From Vreelandella profundi (GTDB lineage Bacteria; Pseudomonadota; Gammaproteobacteria; Pseudomonadales; Halomonadaceae), in contig NZ_CP077941.1 of NCBI RefSeq assembly GCF_019722725.1, positions 1,550,001 to 1,614,000 on the forward strand: a stretch of 64,000 nucleotides of DNA, written 5' to 3'. Shown piece by piece: positions 35,534 through 44,525 of the stretch (position 1 is the first letter of the stretch; each line of letters begins with the position of its first letter). Made by a program: the position numbers and the translations under genes. The notes under the pieces are model-generated. The model worked only from the letters and a program-made list of their open reading frames with translations. It ran no database searches and was not told the DNA's origin.

Positions 35534-37593
35534 AAGACGCTGGCATCCTGTCGGTCAAGGGCATTCGCTTGCAGCGCTAGCAGCTGTTCAAGCGTATCAA
35601 TGCCACGTGCTTCTAGACGAGGCAGCAGCGCTAGCCACAGCTTGGCCGTTACGCGTGCATCCCCCAGAGCGGTATGGCGAGTGTCGGGGGGGAAGGTTAG
35701 GCCATAGCGCTGAGCAAGGCTGTCGAGGTCGTGGCCGACCAACGCTTCATCCAGCGCTCTAGAAATCAACAGTGTGTCGATCACCGGTATATCAAAGGCG
35801 ATGCCCTGGTGGCTTATCGCAAGTAGATCAAAGGCGGCATTATGGGCAAGCAGTACGGCTTCACCCACGTAGTCGCGAAAGCGAGTGAGCACGACATCTA
35901 GCAGCGGCGCGCCCGCTACATCAGCATCGACAATGCCATGGATGGCGGTACTCGCGGGCGGTATTGGGCGCTGTGGATCGACTTTTTGATCGAAGGTCTC
36001 GCTGGCCAGCAGGCGCGCATTGACTAAGCGGCAGGCGCCCAAGCTGATGACAGTGTCCCCTCGGCGCAGCTCAAGCCCGGTGGTTTCAGTATCAAACGCG
36101 ACCACTTCGAGGCTGCGCAGTGAGCGGCTGGCGAGTGCTTCGCTGGGTGGCGGAAGATCGGCTATGCCAAAATCGTGAAACTCAGGGCGGGGAGGCGCAA
36201 TTTCACGCGGGGCTCCCACGCGCTCCATGGCGGGTAGCGGCAGGCGCAAGCGTGCATATATGCCGTTTTCGTCGGCAAGGCTCCAAATGTCGCTAGCGTG
36301 CTGGCGCAGCACATCCGCAACGCTTGGGTTTAGCGGTAGCGAGGTTAAGGGCTGCTGCCGCCATTCGGCCAGCTCATGCTCCGGTATCGCTTTGCCGCGC
36401 CAAATAAGATCTAAATAGACGCGTTTATTGCCCAGGCACATTTCACCTTCAAAACCGCTGTCAGGTAGGTAATTGCTGAGATGCTTTACCAAGGAGTTAA
36501 ACAGTGCGATTAATGCGGGCGCATCGCCTTTAAACCAGGCAGGCATCCCCACAGGGGTAATTAAGCGCCGTTCAGGATCAAGGCGTTCATCCAGCGCTTG
36601 CCAGAAGTCGTTGGACCACATGGGCGTCAAGCGCTCACCTTGATGCTGCATATCGTCAAGCAGCTGGCCGATTTTTGCGACGTGCTCGCCAAGCGTAGCG
36701 CCTTCCTCTTGGATAACGCGCTCGAAACGCTGACGTAATAACGATGTGCTGGGATCATTTTGATCACGTAGCTGAATCAGCGCATCGGCAGCGCTGGTCA
36801 AGCTCGCGGTATGCTGACGGATTGGCGTGAGTATCTGGGCAAGCTCTGCTCTCACGCCCATTTCATTCGACCAGGATGCCGTTGCATCACTAAAGGTGAG
36901 CAGCGTTTCGCCGTCACTGCCCGGCACGCGGCGCAGTATCACTTTTAGCCAGCGATTATCGCAGGGCACCAAAAGCTCGCGCGGTGAGCCATCGCGAGGT
37001 AGCTGGCTAAGCGCTTGCGGAAGGCTGCTAACAGGGAGTAGAGCTTCCAGGCGTTTACCTAAACCAAGCCCCGTATTGTCGATAAAAAAATCTTCAGCGG
37101 CTTGATTGAATAGCATCACGCGCCGGTGGTGATCGCACAGCAGCAGGGGCGTTTCGAGGACTTGCAGCAGCGTTTCAAGCTCCTGGCGAATACGCGCAGC
37201 GCTGCGTGCCCCTTCCGCGTGGGCGGTTGCTAGGCGGCTGCGATCTGCTCGCCAGTTTTCGCTGACGCGGCGTAAGTCTGGCCCAAGCCCTTTAAGCCAG
37301 CCTTCAGGCAGCTGTTCATCGTGGGCATCAGGGTTGCCAACCAAGCATACAAGCTGAGCTTGAAGATGCCGCAGCGGGGTAAACAGCATGCGTTCAAGTA
37401 TCAATCCCGCGACAAAAATCGTGGCGCCACCAGAGAAACTGCCGATCCAAAGGGCTGCTCTTGCCCATCCAGCAGGCGCCAGCTGAGTATCCAGCCAGGC
37501 GGCAAAAACAGCACCGCCAAACAGGCTAATACCGCTAAGCAGAAGCCATAAGCCAACAAGACGCTGGCGCTTGGGCAGCCCGCCTCGCGTCAT
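35530..37593 (-). CDS. Membrane sensor-like protein fused to a DEDDh 3'-5' exonuclease
   Basis: 687 residues. Two membrane helices (about 12-34 and 42-66) are followed by a coiled linker, a PAS-like region (about 140-235, CDHHRRVMLFNQAAE), and a helical HisKA-like segment. A highly degenerate kinase-like part (about 350-455) lacks a clear phospho-His and G-boxes. From about 495 comes a complete DnaQ-type exonuclease: D501/E503 in FDTETTGLE, D589 in HNAAFDL, H640 and D645 in HTALGDA. The exonuclease looks active; the kinase part does not. Start and stop overlap neighbours by 4 bp. Function unknown; the fusion suggests nuclease activity tied to a membrane signal. Confidence 0.82.
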   Translation of the reverse strand: MTRGGLPKRQRLVGLWLLLSGISLFGGAVFAAWLDTQLAPAGWARAALWIGSFSGGATIFVAGLILERMLFTPLRHLQAQLVCLVGNPDAHDEQLPEGWLKGLGPDLRRVSENWRADRSRLATAHAEGARSAARIRQELETLLQVLETPLLLCDHHRRVMLFNQAAEDFFIDNTGLGLGKRLEALLPVSSLPQALSQLPRDGSPRELLVPCDNRWLKVILRRVPGSDGETLLTFSDATASWSNEMGVRAELAQILTPIRQHTASLTSAADALIQLRDQNDPSTSLLRQRFERVIQEEGATLGEHVAKIGQLLDDMQHQGERLTPMWSNDFWQALDERLDPERRLITPVGMPAWFKGDAPALIALFNSLVKHLSNYLPDSGFEGEMCLGNKRVYLDLIWRGKAIPEHELAEWRQQPLTSLPLNPSVADVLRQHASDIWSLADENGIYARLRLPLPAMERVGAPREIAPPRPEFHDFGIADLPPPSEALASRSLRSLEVVAFDTETTGLELRRGDTVISLGACRLVNARLLASETFDQKVDPQRPIPPASTAIHGIVDADVAGAPLLDVVLTRFRDYVGEAVLLAHNAAFDLLAISHQGIAFDIPVIDTLLISRALDEALVGHDLDSLAQRYGLTFPPDTRHTALGDARVTAKLWLALLPRLEARGIDTLEQLLALQANALDRQDASVL

Positions 37594-37964
37594 GGCTGCT
37601 TTCCAGCCAGCAGCGCTTTAACTTTTTGCACCAGTGATTGGGTCGAAAACGGTTTAGTGATGTAGTCATCGGCGCCCAACGCCATGCCTTTTTCACGCTC
37701 TACGTCGCGGCCATGCGCGGTTAGCATAATAATTGCAAGATGCGCTGTGGCGGCATCGCCACGCAGGCGTTCTAATACGTCAAAACCGCTCATGCCCGGT
37801 AGGCTAATGTCGAGCAACAGTAAATCGGGCTGGCTATCGTTAACGCGGGCCATGGCCTGCTCGCCGTCTTCAGCCGTCACTACTTCGAAGCCTGCCTGCT
37901 CCATCAGAAATTCCAGCGATAGTACGATATTGGGTTCGTCATCGACCACAAGCACTTTGGCCAT
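37590..37964 (-). CDS. Single-domain response regulator (receiver only)
   Basis: 124 residues, a bare CheY-like receiver: acidic pair D8/D9, phospho-acceptor D52 in LLLLDISLPG, Thr in MLTAHG, Lys in YITKPFS (about 102). No output domain. It is the first gene of the operon with the exonuclease fusion, the small membrane protein and the CbrA-like kinase, and overlaps the second gene by 4 bp. It probably takes phosphate from the CbrA-like kinase and acts by protein contact. A SD-like GGAGAC precedes the ATG. Confidence 0.9.
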   Translation of the reverse strand: MAKVLVVDDEPNIVLSLEFLMEQAGFEVVTAEDGEQAMARVNDSQPDLLLLDISLPGMSGFDVLERLRGDAATAHLAIIMLTAHGRDVEREKGMALGADDYITKPFSTQSLVQKVKALLAGKQP

Positions 37965-38313
37965 GAAAGTCTCCTGTCTTTATCAGTGGTAGTGCCGGAC
38001 GCACCGTGTGCATAGCGCTGGGTGCACGCGTGATCAATCGTTAACTATGCAGTGTAGTGAGCTAGAGGAGTGCGGCCAAGACGACCTTGGCCGAATGCTG
38101 GTAAATGAATTTTGCTAAATAACTAGGCGGGCTAAGAAGGCTTATATCGAGATTTACGCTGCTTTAAATACAACTTTAGAATCAACTCCCGCGATTAGCA
38201 CCGTATTGTTATGGACTTAACCGTTATCTCATACCACTCTGTAAAGTGATAAGAGCAGCAATTCCCAGGTTTATTAAATAAACAATAACAACAAACCCAA
38301 AGGAGCGGCGCCC
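37965..38313. promoter_or_regulatory. Divergent control region between the sensor operon and cstA
   Basis: 349 bases with two perfect palindromes: GGCCAAG-ACGAC-CTTGGCC at 38074-38092 and GTTTATT-A-AATAAAC at 38269-38283. The second ends 30 bases before the cstA ATG. A CTCT...AGAG arrangement lies at 38237-38254. The palindromes are candidate operators; the first could also be an RNA stem. No -24/-12 sigma-54 promoter was found with confidence. Confidence 0.45.
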
Positions 38314-39990
38314 ATGAGTGCTATTTTCCTTCTAGTGGTGGGTCTTGGCGCAATGGCCGTGGGGTACTTTGTGTACTCCAAGTTTATTGCGGAGAAGATT
38401 TACCAGCTGGATCCTGATTTTAAAACCCCTGCCCATGAGTTTGAGGACGGCATTGACTACGTGCCGACCAATCGATTCGTCTTATGGGGCCATCACTTTA
38501 CCTCCGTTGCGGGAGCAGCGCCGATTGTGGGGCCTGCGATCGCCGTTATATGGGGCTGGGCGCCGGCTTTTTTGTGGGTGGTGTTTGGCACCATTTTCTT
38601 TGCCGGTATTCATGATTTCGGCGCTATTTGGGCCAGCGTACGCAATCGAGCTAAATCGGTGGGAGCCTTAACTGGCGATGTCGTTGGTAAGCGTGCTCGC
38701 AGTATCTTTATGATCGTGATCTTCTTAGTGTTACTGATGGTTAATGCGGTCTTTGCCGTGGTGATTGCTGGGTTAATGATGAACTTCCCAAGCGCGGTAG
38801 TACCCGTTTGGGGCGCTATTATTGTGGCGCTAATTATCGGGCAATTGATTTATCGACGGATCATGAGCCTGGCGGTGGTGTCAGTTATCGGCGTCATTGC
38901 ACTCTACGCGCTGATCGGTATTGGGCCTTCAGTGCCTATTCAAATGCCTGCTGAAGTGGCCGGTGTCTCAGGCAATGCTATTTGGATTGTTATTCTGTTC
39001 GGTTACGCGGCGATTGCGTCATTGCTGCCGGTGTGGATGCTGCTGCAGCCACGTGATTATATTAACGGTCTGCAGCTCTTCATTGGCTTGCTAATTCTTT
39101 ATGGGGCCCTAGTGCTGTTGAACCCGGTGCTAGTAGCGCCCGCATTTAATAACGATGTTCCTGCAGGCACGCCGTCGCTGATACCGTTGCTATTCGTCAC
39201 TATTGCCTGCGGGGCCATCTCGGGCTTTCACGGGCTTGTTTCATCCGGCACAACGTCTAAGCAGTTGAATAAAGAAACCGATGCTCGTTTTGTGGGTTAT
39301 TTCGGCGCGGTGGGCGAAGGCATGTTGGCGCTAGCTGCTATTTTGGCAGCGACCGCTGGTTTTGCCACCTACGGTGATTGGCAGGCGATGTATAGCGCCT
39401 TCGGGCAGGGCGGCGTCAATGCCTTCGTACAAGGTGGCGCCTTTATCATTCATAACGGTCTTGGCTTGCCAGAAGTGACCGCGGCGACGCTACTCACTGT
39501 GATGGCGGCGCTTTTCGCGGGCACTACCATGGACACGGGCCTTCGCCTACAGCGCTACATTTTTCAAGAGTGGGGCGATATTTACGATCAGCCGTGGATG
39601 AAAAAACCATCGATTGCCACGGGGCTAGCGGTAGGCACCTGCTTGCTGCTAGCGTTTGGCGCAGGCGGTGCTGATGGTTCGGGGGGGCTGATTATCTGGC
39701 CGCTATTCGGCACCACCAACCAGCTACTGGCAGGCCTAACGCTACTCGTCATTACCGTCATGCTTGTACGCCTGAAGCGCCCTATGTGGTATACGCTGGC
39801 GCCGCTATGCTTTTTATTGGTCATGACGATTCTGGCGCTACTGATACAGCTGCGCACGTTCTGGAACCAAGGCAACATGTTCCTACTGGTGATGGATATT
39901 GTGGTGCTGGTGGCGGCTATTATGGTGGCGATGGAATGTGCCTCCGCGCTCAAGCGCTCACGCGCTGAAATGGCTGCCCAGGGTGATTAA
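38314..39990 (+). CDS. cstA: CstA family carbon-starvation / pyruvate transporter
   Basis: 558 residues with about 16 membrane helices. It has the CstA signatures GHHFTSVAGAAPIVGPAIAV (about 50-69), AGIHDFGA, and SGFHGLVSSGTTSKQL (about 305-320). Family members import pyruvate or peptides under carbon limitation; this is the shorter form (E. coli CstA is about 700). An AAAGGAGCGG site precedes the ATG. It is divergent from a CbrA-like sensor operon; in Pseudomonas cstA genes are among CbrAB-regulated carbon genes, so regulation by that operon is a reasonable inference. Followed by the cory-CC-star gene after 30 bp. Confidence 0.9.
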   Translation: MSAIFLLVVGLGAMAVGYFVYSKFIAEKIYQLDPDFKTPAHEFEDGIDYVPTNRFVLWGHHFTSVAGAAPIVGPAIAVIWGWAPAFLWVVFGTIFFAGIHDFGAIWASVRNRAKSVGALTGDVVGKRARSIFMIVIFLVLLMVNAVFAVVIAGLMMNFPSAVVPVWGAIIVALIIGQLIYRRIMSLAVVSVIGVIALYALIGIGPSVPIQMPAEVAGVSGNAIWIVILFGYAAIASLLPVWMLLQPRDYINGLQLFIGLLILYGALVLLNPVLVAPAFNNDVPAGTPSLIPLLFVTIACGAISGFHGLVSSGTTSKQLNKETDARFVGYFGAVGEGMLALAAILAATAGFATYGDWQAMYSAFGQGGVNAFVQGGAFIIHNGLGLPEVTAATLLTVMAALFAGTTMDTGLRLQRYIFQEWGDIYDQPWMKKPSIATGLAVGTCLLLAFGAGGADGSGGLIIWPLFGTTNQLLAGLTLLVITVMLVRLKRPMWYTLAPLCFLLVMTILALLIQLRTFWNQGNMFLLVMDIVVLVAAIMVAMECASALKRSRAEMAAQGD

Positions 39991-40020
39991 CGTAAGCATA
40001 ACTGAAAGAGAGTAATCGCT

Positions 40021-40323
40021 ATGCATGATGACCCGATGCAGGGGTCATCGCCGCGTCGAGACAAGTTACGGGCCTGGCTGAATCAGGCCCGTTTCTTTTC
40101 TGAAGAGGTATATAACTCGCGCTATCGAGGCGCTATTGCGCGAGCGCGACGCGACGAAGACGACCTGTTTATGCTGTTGGTGTTCTCTGAAATGATGGGC
40201 TTACAGAATCCGGCCTCGTACTACACTCTTGAGCTTCAGCCGCTGTTACTGGAGCGTTTCCATGACTGGCACACGCGAATGGGCATGGAGCGTTCGCCGC
40301 TGGACCATTTCCGCTGCTGCTGA
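40021..40323 (+). CDS. Cory-CC-star family protein
   Basis: 100 residues, soluble, ending in RCC directly before the stop, the feature that gives the family its name. The sequence is Arg/Met-rich with a conserved helical core (LFMLLVFSEMMGLQNPASYYTLELQP, about 57-82). The family is recalled as a small uncharacterised protein near ArsA-type ATPases; that is exactly the context here (cstA before, ArsA after). The exposed C-terminal Cys pair could bind metal or be a recognition tail for the ATPase. No function is known. Confidence 0.75.
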   Translation: MHDDPMQGSSPRRDKLRAWLNQARFFSEEVYNSRYRGAIARARRDEDDLFMLLVFSEMMGLQNPASYYTLELQPLLLERFHDWHTRMGMERSPLDHFRCC

Positions 40324-40374
40324 CGGCGATTGTCTTGCCTTAAAGAGCGCTACGTTGAACAAGTGAGGAATGCC

Positions 40375-41382
40375 ATGCAAGCAGTACTCAATCGCCGCCT
40401 GCTGTGGGTAGGTGGCAAAGGCGGTGTGGGTAAAACCACGGTAGCAGCTTCTTTAGCCGTGCTTGCTGCCAGTCGGGGAAAGCGCGTACTGGTGGTGTCG
40501 ACCGACCCGGCACACAGCTTAGGCGATGTCTTTGATCGCTCCTTAGGTGACGCGCCGCGGCGCCTGCTGCCCAACCTGGATGCGATGGAAATCGATCCTG
40601 ATATCGAAGTGGAGGCCCACCTTCAGCGCGTGACCCAGCAGATGCGCCGTTACGCTGCCCCTGAAATGATGCAGGAACTGGAGCGCCAGATGCGTTTAAC
40701 GCGCCAGTCTCCCGGCACTCAGGAGGCCGCGTTGCTAGAACGGCTAGCGCGGCTAATGGTCGATGACACCGCTCCCTACGATCTGATTATTTTCGATACG
40801 GCGCCGACCGGCCATACCTTAAGGCTGTTAACATTGCCTGAAGCCATGGCCGCTTGGACCGACGGGTTACTGGCCCACAATCGCAAGTCCGCAGAGCTTG
40901 GGAAGGTGCTTGACCACCTCACTCCAAAGCGGGGTCGTGATGTGGCAACACCTTTTGATGATCCTAGTGAAGACCCTTTGAATGATTTAGACGATCGTAC
41001 CCGTGAAGTGGCCACGACATTGATCAATCGACGCCGGCTGTTTCATCAAGCGCGACGACGCATTGAAGACACCAGCGCCTGTAGCTTTCTGTTTGTGATG
41101 ACGCCTGAGCGGCTGCCCATTCTCGAAACCGATCGCGCCGTTCGAACGCTCGAAGAAGCGCACATTCCCGTGGCAGGAACGCTGGTTAACCGAGTCATTC
41201 CCACGGATGCGGACGGTGCCTTTTTACAGGCGCGGCGTGAGCAGGAAGCTAGCTATCTTGCACGCATCGATACGCTATTTGCGCGATTCCCGCGGCCTAG
41301 TTTGCCGTGGCTACCTACCGATGTTCAGGGTATTGAGGTATTAGAAATGCTGGCGGGTAAGCTTGAGCAACAGGGGTTTTAA
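40375..41382 (+). CDS. ArsA/Get3-family ATPase
   Basis: 335 residues from the ATG at 40375 (GAGGAA 4 nt upstream). The deviant Walker A GGKGGVGKTT (about 14-23), STDPAHSLGD (switch I, about 41-50) and DTAPTGHTLRLL (switch II, about 140-151) mark the SIMIBI ArsA/Get3 class. There is one ATPase domain, so it would work as a dimer. There is no arsenic operon (arsB, arsR, arsD) nearby, so an arsenite pump role is unlikely. With cory-CC-star and CstA it may help target or assemble the membrane protein, which is an inference. The stop overlaps the next start by one base (TAATG). Confidence 0.85.
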   Translation: MQAVLNRRLLWVGGKGGVGKTTVAASLAVLAASRGKRVLVVSTDPAHSLGDVFDRSLGDAPRRLLPNLDAMEIDPDIEVEAHLQRVTQQMRRYAAPEMMQELERQMRLTRQSPGTQEAALLERLARLMVDDTAPYDLIIFDTAPTGHTLRLLTLPEAMAAWTDGLLAHNRKSAELGKVLDHLTPKRGRDVATPFDDPSEDPLNDLDDRTREVATTLINRRRLFHQARRRIEDTSACSFLFVMTPERLPILETDRAVRTLEEAHIPVAGTLVNRVIPTDADGAFLQARREQEASYLARIDTLFARFPRPSLPWLPTDVQGIEVLEMLAGKLEQQGF

Positions 41383-42446
41383 TGCGGGTCTTACTGTTAT
41401 CTGCCTATGAAGCGGTTAGCCATCGATACTGGGCGCACAGCTTGATGGCGCAGCTGGATGATGTTTCATGGACGCTATTAAGCCTTCCGCCGCGTCACTT
41501 CGCTTGGCGAATTCGCGGTAACCCGCTGAGCTGGATGTTAAAAGAGCATGCTACTCTCAGCCAGTCGTTTGACGTGGTGCTGGCCACCTCGATGGTCGAT
41601 CTGGCAACGTTAATTGGGCTGTTTCCGCACCTTGGTCAAGCGCAAAAAATCGTCTACTTTCATGAAAATCAGTTCGCCTATCCGGAATCCAGCGATCAGA
41701 TGCCGCAAGTAGAGGCCAAAATGGTCAATCTCTATACCGCTTTGGCAGCCGATAGCGTTGTATTTAACAGCGCCTATAATCGCGATTCTTTTATTGATGG
41801 CGCACGGGCATTTCTGAAAAAGATGCCGGAAAATTTGCCTGCCGCCAATCCGCTTGAAGCGCTGCGTAAATGCGCTTATGTCCTACCAGTGCCCTTATCA
41901 ATAAGGTCAGCCGCTTTGCATGAAACGCCTAGACGCCCCCAGCTTGTTGTCTGGAATCACCGCTGGGAGTATGACAAGAACCCGAATGATTTTTTTGAGG
42001 TGCTGTTTGCACTAAGTGCTGAAGGCGTCGCATTTGAGCTTGCCGTGCTGGGGCAGCGTTTTCGTCAATCCCCCGACATTTTTGAGCAAGCGGAGCAGCG
42101 TTTAGCAAAGCATGTGGTTGCCTGGGGCCCGCAGCCAGAGGCTGAATACCGCGAGCTGCTGGAAGGTGCGGGCATTGTGGTCTCAACCACCTGGCATGAA
42201 TTTCAGGGACTGGCCATTATGGAAGCAGCCCAGCGTGGGGCGCTGCCGCTAGTGCCAGACAGGCTCTGTTTTCCGGCGCTTTATCCGCCGGCCTATCGCT
42301 ATGACGGTACGCGGGAGGGGCTTTATCAGCGGCTTTACGCCTGGCTGACCGACTCAGCAACGCGCCCGGCGCCCCTGGCGACCACTGAGTGGGAGTGGCC
42401 CGCCTGGCGCGACGCGTATCGCCAGCTATTAGCCGTCAATGCCTAA
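41382..42446 (+). CDS. tRNA-queuosine alpha-mannosyltransferase-like glycosyltransferase
   Basis: 354 residues. The N-terminal LLLSAYEAVSHRYWAHSL and the YFHENQFAYP motif (about 90-99) identify the DUF3524/QTMAN family, followed by a GT-B glycosyltransferase domain with the C-terminal WHEFQGLAIMEAAQRGALPLVP (about 270-291; EX7E-like). Relatives add mannose to queuosine in tRNA-Asp. Its start overlaps the ArsA stop, implying co-transcription. Why a tRNA modification enzyme is coupled to cstA and ArsA is not clear. Confidence 0.8.
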   Translation: MRVLLLSAYEAVSHRYWAHSLMAQLDDVSWTLLSLPPRHFAWRIRGNPLSWMLKEHATLSQSFDVVLATSMVDLATLIGLFPHLGQAQKIVYFHENQFAYPESSDQMPQVEAKMVNLYTALAADSVVFNSAYNRDSFIDGARAFLKKMPENLPAANPLEALRKCAYVLPVPLSIRSAALHETPRRPQLVVWNHRWEYDKNPNDFFEVLFALSAEGVAFELAVLGQRFRQSPDIFEQAEQRLAKHVVAWGPQPEAEYRELLEGAGIVVSTTWHEFQGLAIMEAAQRGALPLVPDRLCFPALYPPAYRYDGTREGLYQRLYAWLTDSATRPAPLATTEWEWPAWRDAYRQLLAVNA

Positions 42447-42474
42447 GCCGAGCGCTGGCGTAAGGTGTTAGGTA

Positions 42475-43113
42475 TTAGACAAGCTCCGTTTTATCTTTAA
42501 AGTCGCATAAATCTTCAATGATGCAGCTGCCACAGCGGGGCTTACGCGCAATGCAGGTGTAGCGCCCGTGCAGTATCAGCCAGTGATGCGCATCGTGAAG
42601 AAACGCTTTGGGCACATGGCGCAGCAGCTTTTGCTCTACCTCGACCACGTTTTTACCTGGTGCGATGCCGGTACGATTAGACACTCTGAAGATATGCGTA
42701 TCGACTGCCATAGTGGGTTGGCCAAACGCCGTATTAAGGATCACATTCGCCGTTTTACGGCCGACGCCGGGCAGAGCTTCTAACGCTTCGCGAGTGTTGG
42801 GTACATTGCCATCGTGCTGGTTGACAAGCATATGACAGGTTTTCATCAGATTTTCGGCTTTAGTGTTATATAAACCGATGGTTTTGATGTGATCTTTAAG
42901 CGAATCGATCCCTAAATCAATGATCTCCTGGGGCGTATTGGCCACCGGATAAAGTCGCGCAGTGGCTTTGTTAACACCGACATCTGTCGATTGAGCGGAT
43001 AGCAGCACGGCGGCAAGCAGCTCAAACGGCGTATGCCAATTAAGCTCAGTGGTCGGATGTGGATTTTCTGCCTGCAGGCGGGAAAAAATTTCATGGCGCT
43101 TTAGGGCATTCAT
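42475..43113 (-). CDS. nth: Endonuclease III
   Basis: 212 residues from the ATG at 43113 (MNALKRHEIFSRLQ), with AAGAG upstream; E. coli Nth is 211. The helix-hairpin-helix LPGVGRKTANVIL (about 114-126, with the catalytic Lys120) and catalytic Asp in AVDTHIFRV are present. The four Cys of the 4Fe-4S cluster (C-x6-C-x2-C-x5-C) are in CIARKPRCGSCIIEDLC at the C-terminus. It removes oxidised pyrimidines from DNA. It lies directly downstream of rnfE, as in E. coli. Confidence 0.97.
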   Translation of the reverse strand: MNALKRHEIFSRLQAENPHPTTELNWHTPFELLAAVLLSAQSTDVGVNKATARLYPVANTPQEIIDLGIDSLKDHIKTIGLYNTKAENLMKTCHMLVNQHDGNVPNTREALEALPGVGRKTANVILNTAFGQPTMAVDTHIFRVSNRTGIAPGKNVVEVEQKLLRHVPKAFLHDAHHWLILHGRYTCIARKPRCGSCIIEDLCDFKDKTELV

Positions 43114-43179
43114 GGATGTTCTCTTAAAGGATAAAACCAAACGGCCTATTAAACCGACGCGTTTATTAATGCGTGTCGA

Positions 43180-43893
43180 TTATTTAATCGTACCGGTCAC
43201 TCTTACGCGCCGCTCTGCGCGAGGGGTCACTACCGGGCTGGCTCGGGCAATTTTGCGCTGGTCGAGAACATTTTTCAGCGCGATCAGCATCCCTGCCACA
43301 AAAAAAGCCCCCGGCGGCAGCACAAAGAATAGAAACTGATAGTCATCGGCAATCGTAAGCTGCCAGCCGGTTGCCGCCGAGCCGAAAAGCAGCGCCATAT
43401 CGCTAAACAGCGTACCTTTGCCCAGCAGTTCACGCAGTGCGCCCAGCAGTATCAATACCGCACCAAAACCTAGGCCCATCATCAAGCCATCCAGGGCTGC
43501 CGGCAGCACTGGCTGGCGCGAGGCAAACGCATCAGCGCGACCCAGAATGGCGCAGTTGGTGACAATCAATGGAATAAAAATCCCCAGCACTTGGTAAAGC
43601 GGGTAGGCATACGCGGCCATCAGTAGTTCAGCGCAGGTAACAAAGGCTGCAATCACCATGACGAAGGCAGGTAGGCGTACCGCGCTGGGTACCTGGTGGC
43701 GAATCAGCGAAATGGTGGTGCTGGCAGCCACCATCACCAGCAGCGTGGCAAGCGCTAACCCCAGTGCGTTGACAACGCTAGTGCTCACAGCCAGCAGCGG
43801 ACAAAGCCCTAGCAGCTGCACAAGCGCGGGGTTATTGGACCACAGGCCCTCGCGAGCAAGCTGCTGCCATTGGCTCATGGCGCTGGATTTCAT
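43180..43893 (-). CDS. rnfE: Rnf complex subunit RnfE
   Basis: 237 residues, six membrane helices, with [18 protein letters not shown] (about 20-37) and [19 protein letters not shown] (about 88-106). The Cys residues are those thought to hold the membrane 2Fe-2S cluster with RnfA. The start overlaps the rnfG stop as ATGA, with GAGGAG 8 nt before. The complex couples ferredoxin and NAD+ oxidoreduction to Na+ or H+ transport. The C-tail is longer and more basic than in E. coli RsxE. Confidence 0.95.
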   Translation of the reverse strand: MKSSAMSQWQQLAREGLWSNNPALVQLLGLCPLLAVSTSVVNALGLALATLLVMVAASTTISLIRHQVPSAVRLPAFVMVIAAFVTCAELLMAAYAYPLYQVLGIFIPLIVTNCAILGRADAFASRQPVLPAALDGLMMGLGFGAVLILLGALRELLGKGTLFSDMALLFGSAATGWQLTIADDYQFLFFVLPPGAFFVAGMLIALKNVLDQRKIARASPVVTPRAERRVRVTGTIK

Positions 43894-44525
43894 TTGTTTG
43901 GCTCCTCATTGGCAATCGCTAGCGGCGTGTCGGCGGCGTATTGCAATGCCTTGTGCACCGCATTAACCACGGCGCGAGGCGTAATGGTGGCCCCCGTAAA
44001 GGCATCAAAATGACCGCCGTCTTTATCAACCGCCCAATAGCCGGGTGGTAGGCTGGCCAAATTCAAGCCGTCAAAATCGGTGATCCAATCGCTGCGGCGG
44101 CGCTCAATGTCATCGCCTAAGCCCGGCGTTTCCTGATGCTGGGTAACGCGCACGCCGGTAATCCGCTGCTGTCCATCAATGCCAATCAAAAGGCGAATTT
44201 CGCCATTATAACCCTGGCGTGTCACGACCGGGAAAACCAGCGCGCTGCGGCCTTTATCGCTAATCCGCCAGCCCTTTGCACCGGCAGCTAGCCCCAGCCG
44301 TTCGGCGTTGGGGAGCGTGAAAGTACTCTCTAATACGCGCTTCATCGGCGTATTCGCTAGCACGCTAGGCAGTACCTGCTGAAGCTGACGCTGCTGGTAA
44401 GCTAACTGATGCGTTGCTATGCGGTCGGCGGTTAATGTGCGCGTGACAGCAACACTACCGGCGGTTACCAGTGCAAAGGTGCCCAGTGCGAGTGCGCCAC
44501 GCTGCATGGCTTGGCGTGGCGTCAT
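43890..44525 (-). CDS. rnfG: Rnf complex subunit RnfG (covalent FMN)
   Basis: 211 residues: one N-terminal membrane anchor (about 10-30) and a periplasmic FMN-binding domain. The flavin is linked to the Thr in [14 protein letters not shown] (about 178-191). Overlaps both neighbours by 4 bp. Confidence 0.95.
   Translation of the reverse strand: MTPRQAMQRGALALGTFALVTAGSVAVTRTLTADRIATHQLAYQQRQLQQVLPSVLANTPMKRVLESTFTLPNAERLGLAAGAKGWRISDKGRSALVFPVVTRQGYNGEIRLLIGIDGQQRITGVRVTQHQETPGLGDDIERRRSDWITDFDGLNLASLPPGYWAVDKDGGHFDAFTGATITPRAVVNAVHKALQYAADTPLAIANEEPNK

Noticed and set aside
40375..41382. Arsenite efflux ATPase function
   Set aside because: It belongs to the ArsA fold, but no arsB, arsD or arsR is near and the context is cstA and cory-CC-star.
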